Virus record (IMG/VR): IMGVR_UViG_3300032156_000035 | Location: 1 to 39,986 of that record | Direction: 5' to 3' (one strand) | DNA length: 39,986 nt | Source of the DNA: a virus | In this document: positions 7,676 through 15,584 of the stretch, piece by piece | How positions within the stretch are numbered: position 1 is the stretch's first letter | How the letters are laid out: each line of letters begins with the position of its first letter | Notes under the pieces: model-generated | Told to the model about the DNA's origin: nothing | Databases searched by the model: none | What the model saw: the letters and a program-made list of their open reading frames with translations, nothing else | Translations under genes and position numbers: made by a program

Positions 7676-8105
7676 TATCGCCTACATCTTTAAGCTCGGG
7701 GTCGGCAATAGCTATTGCGCCAATAACCGCGCCAGTTGTGGTCGTCGCTGAAACAAGGCTCAAACGGACATACCTTTTTGCGCCCAGATAAGATATTTTC
7801 TTTATCTTACTATCATCAGCGGCGGCGAATGCGGCGTCGGCTTCTTGTCCGCTTGTTACGCCCCTGCGGTAAAGGTCGGCATCGGTAACTGCGGCGGCAT
7901 CTGAAAGGTTAGAGGCATCGCCATGCTCTATCAACGGCGTATAAGTGCCGTCGGTAACAACGCCTGAAATTATCAGAAACGTTACGCCCAAATCGTAAGT
8001 CGCCACGTCTATAATGCTCCCAGCCGTTGTAGTGTCGGTGTTTATTACTTTTGGGGCTAGCGCACTCTTTGTGTCAATGTTGCTTGCTATTTCTTTTCTT
8101 GGCAT
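7668..8105 (-). CDS. putative head decoration / accessory capsid protein
   Basis: This 145-aa protein is encoded directly after the major capsid gene. It has the pattern common to a group of capsid-adjacent proteins: TYDLGVTFLIISGVVTDG, then YTPLIEHGDASNLSDAAAV and KKISYLGAKRYVRLSLV. This group is predicted beta-rich and may decorate the capsid, although no member is named here with certainty. A good AAAGGAGATTAAAACT site precedes the ATG. High expression in the late phase is expected from its place next to the capsid gene. Confidence 0.6.
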   Translation of the reverse strand: MPRKEIASNIDTKSALAPKVINTDTTTAGSIIDVATYDLGVTFLIISGVVTDGTYTPLIEHGDASNLSDAAAVTDADLYRRGVTSGQEADAAFAAADDSKIKKISYLGAKRYVRLSLVSATTTTGAVIGAIAIADPELKDVGDNA

Positions 8106-8166
8106 AGTTTTAATCTCCTTTTTTAGTGGGGGACTGGGCTTACCAATCCCCCGATATTTTTAGCGT

Positions 8167-9444
8167 TTAGGATTTAATTTTCAAAATCTTAATCGCTTCG
8201 TAATTTGTTACATCGCCGCCCACACGCTTTGTAGTGTAGTATTGGATGTAAGGTTTTGCCGAGAACGGGTCGCGCAAAACTTCAATGCCGAGCCTGTCAA
8301 CAATGGTGTATCCCATGCCAAAGTCGCCGTAAGCTATAGGCAGAGTTCCGCCGACTAATGCTCCTGAGGAAAGACCAGGGAGGTCATCGCAAAGTATTAT
8401 CGGCTTACCCAGCAAAGTCAAGGGCTGATTTGCGTTTAGCACAAACAAATAATTATTTGCCGTGTTAAGCGTCAATACTTTCTCCGCCCAAACTTCGCGT
8501 TTCATAAGCCATGTTCCGCTGGTCTGATAGGCTTCTTTTAGCAAACCCTGTAACTTTATGAGGTCGTCGTAGACTATGGTCGTTGCGCTAGCGGTTTCCT
8601 TCTGCTCAATTTTATTGCGCTCATAAACACCCGCCGACGCCCACGCTGTATAGGTTAGGAAACCTCTAGGCTTCATATTCCCGTCGCCTGTTACAAAAGC
8701 CGTATTTTCCGTGCGGGAAAGTTTATCGGCTAATTTGCGCGAGAGCCAACCTTCTACATCAAACCCAGCGTCCTGTATCATCTCTTGGGTAATTGTCGGC
8801 ATGGCTTCTTGTTTATGGACTTTTATTGAGAGCAGGCCTATTTGCGGAGTTGCCGTTGCCGTCGGTGTATGTGTTTCCTGAACCCATCCGCCGCTAGCCG
8901 CTTCGTTGTCATCAACAATCATCTCCACAGTGTTACCTGTCGTGGTTACCACATTAGCCACCCGTCTTATCGGCGATGTTTCAAAAATTCTGTCAACGAT
9001 AAAAGATGAGCGTTCGGGCGTTATAAAATATCCGCCGTCGGGATTTATCCCTGTCTGCAAAGCCTTCGCCTGCGCTTCAATTATTTTCCCGCTATTTGTT
9101 TTGGACATCTTTTTAGCGATAGAAGGGAAAATGCTTTGGAATAATTCCTTCGGCATTTTTTCGCCAGTTCGTAAATAAGTCATTAAGGCTTCCGAGTATT
9201 CGGAGTTTTCCTCTGCGCCTAATGCTGGCCTGCAAGCCGCCTTTTGCATTTCGGAAACTTTAGCCTGTTCTTGCTGAAAAGAAACCGCCATATCGGCAAT
9301 ATCTTTTTGCATTTTTTTAATACCATCGGTGGTTACCCCGTCGGTTTTGCCTTCAAGGCTAACAACCTTTTCGCGCATAGCCTTAATGCTCTCGGCTAAT
9401 TGCCCCATCTGCTCGGACATTTGAGTATTTAGATTTTCGTTCAT
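8167..9444 (-). CDS. major capsid protein, HK97 fold, with N-terminal delta domain
   Basis: This 425-aa protein has a coiled-coil N-terminus (about residues 1-75; QMGQLAESIKAMREKVVSLE), the delta or scaffold domain removed by the protease, followed by the HK97 capsid core. Core markers are NPDGGYFITPE, FETSPIRRVANVV, GGWVQETHT, KVHKQEAMPTITQEMIQDAG and the A-domain strand GKPIILCDDLPG. The next gene upstream encodes the prohead protease. It has an AAAGGAG ribosome site. The combination of self-scaffolding capsid and S78-type protease is the HK97 maturation system. Confidence 0.94.
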   Translation of the reverse strand: MNENLNTQMSEQMGQLAESIKAMREKVVSLEGKTDGVTTDGIKKMQKDIADMAVSFQQEQAKVSEMQKAACRPALGAEENSEYSEALMTYLRTGEKMPKELFQSIFPSIAKKMSKTNSGKIIEAQAKALQTGINPDGGYFITPERSSFIVDRIFETSPIRRVANVVTTTGNTVEMIVDDNEAASGGWVQETHTPTATATPQIGLLSIKVHKQEAMPTITQEMIQDAGFDVEGWLSRKLADKLSRTENTAFVTGDGNMKPRGFLTYTAWASAGVYERNKIEQKETASATTIVYDDLIKLQGLLKEAYQTSGTWLMKREVWAEKVLTLNTANNYLFVLNANQPLTLLGKPIILCDDLPGLSSGALVGGTLPIAYGDFGMGYTIVDRLGIEVLRDPFSAKPYIQYYTTKRVGGDVTNYEAIKILKIKS

Positions 9445-10184
9445 ATATTTTTCTCTCCTTTGAGAAATTGATTTAATTTGGTTACTATTTCCAACGCTTT
9501 TTTTGCTTCGTTTTCAATAGCCACGCCGTCAACGGCGGGCAAGGTAAGCTCATCGCAAGCTATACCCTTTATTTTTGAAATCAATGTTTTTGCGTCATTA
9601 GCCGATAATCCCAAATCGGCCTTAAGAAATCTTTCAGCGTCTTTTATCCCCGCTATATTTTCAATTCCGCTTTTGCGCTCGGTGCTTAAAATGTTTAATG
9701 CCTTCTCAAATGCTACCGCTAAAGCGTTAGGGTCGGCGGGAATAGCCACAAGTGAAATTTCGTAAATCTCCGCAAGGGTTAAATTATGCGGGTTTTTTTC
9801 ATCCTCAAAATGAAACTTGCCCGCAATAGATAATGCCTTCGCATGGCCTTCTTTGTAAATTTGGCGGGCGTGTTTTATCAATGGCAATTCCGAGTTTGAA
9901 AATTCGCCCTTAATGAAAAGCCCCCTATCGTCCTCTTTGATTTCAACAAAAGAGCCTGCGACATTTTCTACGCTATTTTGATGATTTATAAGCATGACGG
10001 GGTTTTTGCTAAAATGGGAAATGTCGTATACAAAATTTCGTTTATCAGCGTAAACACTTGGTATGTCGCCGTATCTGTCGGCATTGCCCTTTGTATTGGC
10101 ATAACCGCTTATAAATAAATGCCCCGCCTCTTCATAGCTTTTATAATCCGAAATCGTAGAAATCTTTGCGCTTAAATTTTCCAT
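9441..10184 (-). CDS. prohead serine protease, HK97/S78 type
   Basis: The predicted protein is 247 aa. The N-terminal half carries the S78 protease pattern: LFISGYAN, DRYGD, the catalytic-type histidine in NPVMLINHQN, then KGEFSN and the serine in KALSIAGKF, followed by LAEIYEISLVAIPADPNALA. It should cleave the capsid delta domain during head maturation. The C-terminal part is helical and may act as an internal scaffold. The ATG at 10184 has GGAG nine bases upstream; an ATG ten codons earlier (10214) is a possible but weaker start that would overlap the gpF-like gene. Confidence 0.9.
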   Translation of the reverse strand: MENLSAKISTISDYKSYEEAGHLFISGYANTKGNADRYGDIPSVYADKRNFVYDISHFSKNPVMLINHQNSVENVAGSFVEIKEDDRGLFIKGEFSNSELPLIKHARQIYKEGHAKALSIAGKFHFEDEKNPHNLTLAEIYEISLVAIPADPNALAVAFEKALNILSTERKSGIENIAGIKDAERFLKADLGLSANDAKTLISKIKGIACDELTLPAVDGVAIENEAKKALEIVTKLNQFLKGEKNI

Positions 10185-10203
10185 GTTTTTAGTCTCCGTA
10201 AAA

Positions 10204-10998
10204 TTAGTTTTCATAAGTTACCCCACAACGGCAATTGTAAGTATTGGCGGGTGAGCCTTTTTCATCGCCAGGATATTCTAAATACTCCCCGCCCACAAAA
10301 AATGGACTTGTCAATCTCTGTTCTTGCCCGTCGGCGATGGCGTGATTAGAGCGGGTTCTGTCATCAAGGATTGACCGCCAAGTTTTAGTTAATGGCTTAT
10401 CCGCTGTTTTGGACATTTCGCCCGCTTCGGTAAACTTTGTCTGCTCGGCGATGTTAAGGACTTCGGATAGCGCAATGCCGTCGCTCATACTTTCCGCCGA
10501 GACAATTAGCTTATCAAAAACCAAGTTTGCCAAAACCTCATTGCTACTTACTTCGCCCGCCGCTATAAGCTCCGCTAAAGTCTCCTTTGTTAACTCGCTT
10601 ATATTGCCCGATATGTTTTCCATTATGGTTTTCGCGGTGAAAATGGCTTTTGTATCAATAACCCTCGTCATAGAAACCGAAACGGAATTTACGATATTGT
10701 TTTTGGGTAATATATATTTCGGGGCCGTAGCCTCATCGTAGACAACGCCGACAAAACTTTCCAAAACTAGCTTATAGTGTTTTTTAAGCAATTCTGAAAA
10801 CGGCTTAATATAGGGCGTGGCGTTAATCGTATGCCCGCTGTGCTTAAAGATTATTTTGTTTTGAGCATAAAGTTCCGAGAAAAACTTTTCCATGTCTTTT
10901 GAGAATGGCTTCTCTAACCGCATTTTGCGCGCAACCTCTTGAGCATGGATTGCGTTAGCTTTTTGCGAACACTCAAAACCTTTGCCGCAATTACACAT
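10204..10998 (-). CDS. Mu gpF-like minor head protein
   Basis: This 264-aa protein ends with the diagnostic gpF/SPP1 gp7 pattern: KTWRSILDDRTRSNHAIADG, then F-x-VGGE-x-L-x-YPGD, GSPANTYNCRC. The N-terminus has a small cysteine group (MCNCGKGFEC). Members of this family are minor capsid proteins that associate with the portal and enter the prohead, possibly helping DNA ejection. It overlaps the portal gene by eight bases. Confidence 0.9.
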   Translation of the reverse strand: MCNCGKGFECSQKANAIHAQEVARKMRLEKPFSKDMEKFFSELYAQNKIIFKHSGHTINATPYIKPFSELLKKHYKLVLESFVGVVYDEATAPKYILPKNNIVNSVSVSMTRVIDTKAIFTAKTIMENISGNISELTKETLAELIAAGEVSSNEVLANLVFDKLIVSAESMSDGIALSEVLNIAEQTKFTEAGEMSKTADKPLTKTWRSILDDRTRSNHAIADGQEQRLTSPFFVGGEYLEYPGDEKGSPANTYNCRCGVTYEN

Positions 10999-12406
10999 CT
11001 TTTAGCCCCTCTTTTTTTGCGAACATTTCTATTTCCTCGTCGGTAAACTTGCGCTTGCCGTCTGGCCATAATTGTTGGCGCATGATTGCGGTAAATTTAC
11101 TTTTGGTAGGCGCAGATAATTGCATTGGTTGCGGCGCAATGTAGCCAACAGGTAAAAGCGTATTGCTTTGATAAAGCGTGTCAGCTTCACCTGCGTATGG
11201 TTGCCTGCCCAATTCTGCCCGTAATTCGTTTATGGTTAATATGCCCGTGCCTTTAAGCCGCTCAAAGTTTTTAGCCCGCCTGTCATCAAGGGCGGTAATC
11301 TCATTTTCGTCAAACCAAATTTGCAAATCCTGTAGGCCGAAACGGGGTAGGATAAAACCAGTAAGCCCTGATAAAAGATAATTCGCCGCAGGGAAAATGC
11401 AATTATCATAAAGTTTTAGCGTGGCTTCGGCGTAGTTATTAAAAGTGCTGGCGTCCTCGCTTACAATCGGTAATGGAATTTTGAAGGCGTTGTAAATTAT
11501 TTTGCGGTTATCATTGCGCAAATCCCTAAATTGAATGTCGGCGGAGTTCTGCCCCAATTCCTTGTAGTCAAAATCTTTGTTTACGATAGCGGTTCTCTTT
11601 GCGTTTTGCGAGCCTGTGAAACGGGAATTGAAATCATCACGCAAGGCGTCCTGTTGTTCTTTGGTTAAATTTGGTATGCCCAGTATCCCGCCTAGATAAG
11701 CCCCGTTTTTTAGTAAGGCTAAATTATGCAAGTTAGCCTCTTTGTATTGTTCAATTTCTTTTTTTATTTCGGCAAGGGGCGATAAACCCCTCACGCTATT
11801 TTTATCGGGGTTTATATTGTGGAAATGATAAAGCTCCCTTGTGCCGCTTTGGTTTACAAAACGCAAGCCGTATTTGGTAAGTCTGCGCGCAAAGGCCTCT
11901 TGCGTGCCGTTGGCAAGTGAAATTCTGTAAAGTGCGGGCAAGGGGTCATTGACAACCATTTGAATGTCAACGCCCGTCGGCGAAGGTAAATATAGCTCGC
12001 TAATTTCGCCGTCAATATTGCCCGTAGCGATTATGTAAGCGTTGCCCGTAGCCTCATAATTTACGCAGAGTTCTTTTAAGAATTCGGATTGCGATTGTAT
12101 GGGGTTTGGCTTGGAAAGCATTTTGAAAAAAGAAATCTGCTCGGTGCTTATGCCTTCGGAAAGCGATTTAATATACTCCTCGCTTTTGCCGTCCCATAAA
12201 ACTATATCCAAATCCTTGAACCCGTCGGCAATAAGATTTATTGCGCTGGCTACAGGCGAAATATCCCTGTAAAATTCCAAAGCCTCACGCTCGCTTAATG
12301 CCCGCTCGGTATAAACCGCCCCTTGAATTGCGGTATAGATTTGTTGCGAAACGGATTGAGTAGGAATGCTTTTTTTACGGAATGAAAATAAATTTTTCAA
12401 GCCCAT
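10991..12406 (-). CDS. portal protein, HK97 family
   Basis: This 471-aa protein is the dodecameric DNA gate. HK97-portal hallmarks are ISPVASAINLIADGFKDLD, a PNPIQSQSEF segment, CVNYEATGNAYII, LYLPSPTGVDI, then HFHNINPDKNSVRGLSPL and the KNGAYLGGILGIPN wing-crown region. It also has DDRRAKNFERLKGTGILTIN, then ELRAELGRQP near the C-terminus. It overlaps the terL gene by ten bases and precedes the gpF-like gene, the normal packaging order. Confidence 0.94.
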   Translation of the reverse strand: MGLKNLFSFRKKSIPTQSVSQQIYTAIQGAVYTERALSEREALEFYRDISPVASAINLIADGFKDLDIVLWDGKSEEYIKSLSEGISTEQISFFKMLSKPNPIQSQSEFLKELCVNYEATGNAYIIATGNIDGEISELYLPSPTGVDIQMVVNDPLPALYRISLANGTQEAFARRLTKYGLRFVNQSGTRELYHFHNINPDKNSVRGLSPLAEIKKEIEQYKEANLHNLALLKNGAYLGGILGIPNLTKEQQDALRDDFNSRFTGSQNAKRTAIVNKDFDYKELGQNSADIQFRDLRNDNRKIIYNAFKIPLPIVSEDASTFNNYAEATLKLYDNCIFPAANYLLSGLTGFILPRFGLQDLQIWFDENEITALDDRRAKNFERLKGTGILTINELRAELGRQPYAGEADTLYQSNTLLPVGYIAPQPMQLSAPTKSKFTAIMRQQLWPDGKRKFTDEEIEMFAKKEGLKDV

Positions 12407-13578
12407 GTTATTTTGAAATTATCCTGCATTTTATATTTTTTGAAAAATGAAAACACGCCGTAGCGCATAGCGTCAATAGCGTGGTCGTCTACCTTGACGG
12501 GCTTATCTAACACAATGCCCGCATTATCAACCTGCCAAGAATAGCGTTGAAGTTCTTTTATCATATTCGCTGAATTCTTTGTAGCATATATTCTTAAACT
12601 TTTCAAACAATCAATGCCCTTGCCAACATCTTTGTCGGCGGGGAATATATTAAAGCCCGCACGGGAAATCTCCTCAATGCGGTTAGGTTCTGCGGCGTCT
12701 GCGTAAATCTCGGCGTCGGCGGGTATCCCTGCTTCTTTCATGCGCTCAATTAAATCGGCGTTGGTTAATTTTGGCTCATACAAAACCTCATCAATATAAA
12801 CCGCCTTTTCTTTTAAGCCAATTTTCACAAGGGTAGTGGGATTATTGAACCCAAAGTCTAGCCCGTAAAACACCGCCTCAAAATCGTAGTTAGTGAGACT
12901 GGTTATAAAATCTACATTTTGAAAAATCAAATGTTCTAACTGCCCCCATTCGCCGAGTGTGAAAATTTTGTAAGCGTTTAAGTTCTGCTCCCGCAACCCT
13001 TCCAAAAGCTCTATGTATTCTTTTGGTAAAAACGGATTATCTTTGTAAGTGGATTTTATAACCTCAACATTTCTATCCTTAACCAAATTCTGCGGTATCC
13101 ACCCATGAAAGTCTGAAGGGTTTAGTGCTAAAAATATTTGATTGCGCAATTCGTTTTTTGCGGACAGGCGGGTCAATAGCGTCAAATAATCGGCGTTTGT
13201 AAATTCGTTTGCCTCTTCCAAAAACAGATAGTTAAATTCCGATGACTTAATTTTCTCGGGGTCATCAAGCGAAAAGAAATAGACGCTGTTGTTATTAGGC
13301 AGATATTTAAGCAGGTGTTCGCTTTTGTTGTGTTCGGAATATGGCAATAGCTTATATTGGCTTGCAAATTCAATGAAGGTTTTATAAGCGGTTATGCGCA
13401 ATGCGGGGAAAGTTTTACGCAAAATGCCGAATGTCTTATTGCGCTCGGTAAGCATTTTATAAATGAAAAGCTGGAGTATGCTATATGATTTGCTGGAGCG
13501 TGCGCCGCCGATGTTTACTATGGTGCGGGCCGGGCAGATTTTATTGCGGGTGAAAATCTCTGTATAGTCAAAATCCAC
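12397..13578 (-). CDS. terL: terminase large subunit (Terminase_3/PBSX type)
   Basis: This 393-aa packaging motor has an N-terminal ATPase with Walker A GGARSSKS (residues 24-31) and Walker B FNYLFLEEANEF. The C-terminal RNase H-like nuclease has GLDFGFNNPT, EIYADAAEPNRI and DDHAIDAMRYG, which supply the acidic metal-binding residues. The family includes SPP1 and PBSX terminases, many of which package by a headful mechanism, consistent with the circular assembly. The gene begins two bases after terS. Confidence 0.95.
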   Translation of the reverse strand: MDFDYTEIFTRNKICPARTIVNIGGARSSKSYSILQLFIYKMLTERNKTFGILRKTFPALRITAYKTFIEFASQYKLLPYSEHNKSEHLLKYLPNNNSVYFFSLDDPEKIKSSEFNYLFLEEANEFTNADYLTLLTRLSAKNELRNQIFLALNPSDFHGWIPQNLVKDRNVEVIKSTYKDNPFLPKEYIELLEGLREQNLNAYKIFTLGEWGQLEHLIFQNVDFITSLTNYDFEAVFYGLDFGFNNPTTLVKIGLKEKAVYIDEVLYEPKLTNADLIERMKEAGIPADAEIYADAAEPNRIEEISRAGFNIFPADKDVGKGIDCLKSLRIYATKNSANMIKELQRYSWQVDNAGIVLDKPVKVDDHAIDAMRYGVFSFFKKYKMQDNFKITWA

Positions 13579-13579
13579 A

Positions 13580-14014
13580 TTATCCCTCTGCCTTTTTAGC
13601 GGGGATAAAATTTATCGTCGGGGGATTATTGAAAGTTAATTCCTGTTTGGTAGAAAATTCATTGGGGAGCTTGCGTTCCAAAAATTGCAAGGCAAGTTTC
13701 CCGTCGCCTTTCTCCATAGCTTTATATAGGGCAGTTCGGGCGAAAACAAAGGGAGTTTCTTTGAGCGTTTCTTTTTGTTTTTCAAGTTCTGGGAAGTCTC
13801 TCAATAACTCTGAAAGCGTGGTTTTATTTATTTTAGCGTGAGACGCCGCCTCGCTATCCGTGCATCCTAGCTTCCATGCGTATCGTAATTTTTCCAAAAC
13901 ATCTTTTGGCGGTATGCCATTAAAAAGCCTTCTCCCGCCGTTTTCCTTTGGTCTAGCGGCTTCCCTTGCCTCAATCGCTATTAAAACCTCATCAGGAGCT
14001 TTTATTGCATCCAT
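13580..14014 (-). CDS. terS: terminase small subunit
   Basis: This 144-aa protein lies directly before terL and contains a helix-turn-helix type segment (KLGCTDSEAASHAKINKTTL, then SELLRDFPELE) that would recognise the packaging site. The C-terminal TALYKAMEKGDGKLALQFLE helix resembles the oligomerization region of other small terminases. The ATG lies eight bases after a good -10 hexamer, so the mRNA may have no or almost no leader. No Shine-Dalgarno is seen between the promoter and the ATG. Confidence 0.88.
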   Translation of the reverse strand: MDAIKAPDEVLIAIEAREAARPKENGGRRLFNGIPPKDVLEKLRYAWKLGCTDSEAASHAKINKTTLSELLRDFPELEKQKETLKETPFVFARTALYKAMEKGDGKLALQFLERKLPNEFSTKQELTFNNPPTINFIPAKKAEG

Positions 14015-14021
14015 GCTAAAA

Positions 14022-14051
14022 TTTATAGCATAGTTTTGGAAAGCGTGTCAA
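14022..14051 (-). promoter_or_regulatory. predicted late (head operon) promoter, sigma70-type
   Basis: Minus-strand TTGACA (14051-14046), an 18-base spacer and TATAAA (14027-14022), with TG two bases before the -10 (TGCTATAAA). The predicted transcription start is about 14015, next to the terS ATG at 14014. The -35 overlaps the 3' end of the C5-methyltransferase gene. Confidence 0.75.
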
Positions 14052-15010
14052 TTTATTTTATCCAAAATATTTAATTTAATGTTTTCCGCTATAGCTTTCA
14101 TAAAATTAGGCATTACCGAATTTCCTAATCTTGCCCATTGAGAAGAATAAGAACCTATCAACTTATAATCATCGGGAAAACTACAAAGTCTTTTACATTC
14201 TTCAATGGTAAAATATCTAGGTTCTTTCCAATGCAATAAGCAACCTGTAGTTTTTTTTGTTACAGTCCTAGAAGGTAAAATAGAATTTACCTTAAACCAA
14301 TTAAAATAACTATTTTTTCCACGATATTTATTGCCACATTCTCCTATAGATAATTGTTTCCAAAGTTTTAGAAAATTTGGCGTTAAAGGTTTCCCGAAAG
14401 TTTTATTATTAACACCTTGAAGCGCAGTTTTTATATTTATGAAATTTTTATTTGGCGAAGGGAACGAAGGTTCTAAATTCAAATCCTTTCTAACTCCTAT
14501 AAAAATTAAACGCTCCCTAGATTGTGGAACATTATAAAAAACTGCATTCATTAACTTACACTTCACCTGATAATCGCAATTATTAAGCATTTCAATAATT
14601 TTGTTAAAAATTCCACCCATTCGTCCTGTTACCATTCCCTTGACATTTTCCATCACGAATACTTTAGGTGATAATTCTTTAAGAATGCGAATATATTCTA
14701 AAAATAAATTATTTCTTGTATCGGTTATAATTCTTTTGCCTGACATTGAAAATCCTTGACATGGCGGACTTCCATCTAATATATCCAAATCACCTTTTTT
14801 TATTTTACAAAAATCTAAAATATCCTTACCCTTAACTTCATAAATATTTTTTTCCCAAATTGGAAAATCAAAATTAAGTTTTAGCGTATCGCATGAATTT
14901 TTATCAAAATCAATAGCAAGTAATTCATCATAGCCAGCCATTTTATAACCCAAAGAAGAACCGCCGCCGCCAGCAAACAATGAAATAACTTTTGGTTTTC
15001 TAAAACTCAT
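14048..15010 (-). CDS. DNA C5-cytosine methyltransferase
   Basis: This 320-aa enzyme transfers a methyl group from S-adenosylmethionine to carbon 5 of cytosine. Motif I is ISLFAGGGGSSLGYKMAG, the catalytic PCQG cysteine is C84 in DGSPPCQGFS, then FVMENVKGM (ENV motif), VPQSRERLIFIG (motif VIII) and RLGNSVMPN near the end (motif X). Length is normal for a phage Dcm-type enzyme. The target sequence cannot be read from the protein. The gene is visibly more AT-rich than its neighbours and rich in AAA, AAT and TTA codons, which suggests a separate origin. It probably shields phage DNA from host restriction. Confidence 0.95.
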   Translation of the reverse strand: MSFRKPKVISLFAGGGGSSLGYKMAGYDELLAIDFDKNSCDTLKLNFDFPIWEKNIYEVKGKDILDFCKIKKGDLDILDGSPPCQGFSMSGKRIITDTRNNLFLEYIRILKELSPKVFVMENVKGMVTGRMGGIFNKIIEMLNNCDYQVKCKLMNAVFYNVPQSRERLIFIGVRKDLNLEPSFPSPNKNFINIKTALQGVNNKTFGKPLTPNFLKLWKQLSIGECGNKYRGKNSYFNWFKVNSILPSRTVTKKTTGCLLHWKEPRYFTIEECKRLCSFPDDYKLIGSYSSQWARLGNSVMPNFMKAIAENIKLNILDKIN

Positions 15011-15452
15011 AGCCGCATTTCGGACATTTATTTTTCAATTCTTGCTTATCAATTTCTTTGTCATATGAAAATTCTGGTATTTTTATTTCCAAGCCCAACT
15101 CCGCCAAATTAAACTCCTCAAAATCATTAGCCAAAATTTCAAAATCCCACTGCCCATCTGAAACATTATCTCGGATTATCAGCTCCTTTTCCTTTGCCTC
15201 TGTAAGCCCCGCCATTACGATTACGGGGGCTTTTGCCATGCCCAAGTGCTTGGCGGCCCGGTATCGCATATTACCGCCTATTATGACATTCTCGCCAGTA
15301 CGGTTTGAGCATAAAATCGGGCGGGCTTCAAAGTATGCGGGGTTTTCTTTTATGCTATCGCAGAGCCTAGCGAAAGCGTCATCGCTTATCATGCGGGGGT
15401 TATTGTCATTTAGCTTAAGTTTTTCTATGGGCAGATATTCGGTTTTTAGCAT
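15000..15452 (-). CDS. ParB/Srx-like nuclease-domain protein
   Basis: This 150-aa protein matches the phage ParB-N group: YLPIEKLKLNDNNPRMISDD, then an LCDSIKEN helix, PILCSNRTGENVIIGGNMRY with the GG-x-x-R-x-x-A pattern, and AKAPVIVM. Such short ParB-like proteins often lie next to amino methyltransferases, either as a separate gene or fused to them, and may bind nucleotides or DNA. The C-terminus ends in CPKCGYEF, half of a zinc ribbon. It overlaps the C5-methyltransferase start by 11 bases. Confidence 0.85.
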   Translation of the reverse strand: MLKTEYLPIEKLKLNDNNPRMISDDAFARLCDSIKENPAYFEARPILCSNRTGENVIIGGNMRYRAAKHLGMAKAPVIVMAGLTEAKEKELIIRDNVSDGQWDFEILANDFEEFNLAELGLEIKIPEFSYDKEIDKQELKNKCPKCGYEF

Positions 15453-15458
15453 ATCAAA

Positions 15459-15584
15459 TTATACAATTTTTCCCCGCTTACCAAATAGAAAATTGCGCCA
15501 TGCGTTCTTTCTATTCTTGGATTTGAGCCGTTTGATTTCTACGGCAGTTGGAAACATGCCCTTTGTATTTTTTCTTTTCGCCAT
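15459..15584 (-). CDS. 41-aa basic protein, unknown
   Basis: This short gene begins MAKRKNTKGMFPTAVEI and is very rich in lysine and arginine (about a third of residues). It starts at the methyltransferase stop as TAATG and ends seven bases before the ParB-like gene. It fits neatly in the overlap chain of the operon, which supports it being real. A nucleic-acid-binding role is possible from its charge, but there is no recognisable domain. Confidence 0.6.
   Translation of the reverse strand: MAKRKNTKGMFPTAVEIKRLKSKNRKNAWRNFLFGKRGKIV

Noticed and set aside
10409-10741. plus-strand frames opposite structural genes (also at 9478, 35482, 38409)
   Set aside because: Antisense shadows with no domain; produced by codon bias in the real minus-strand genes.
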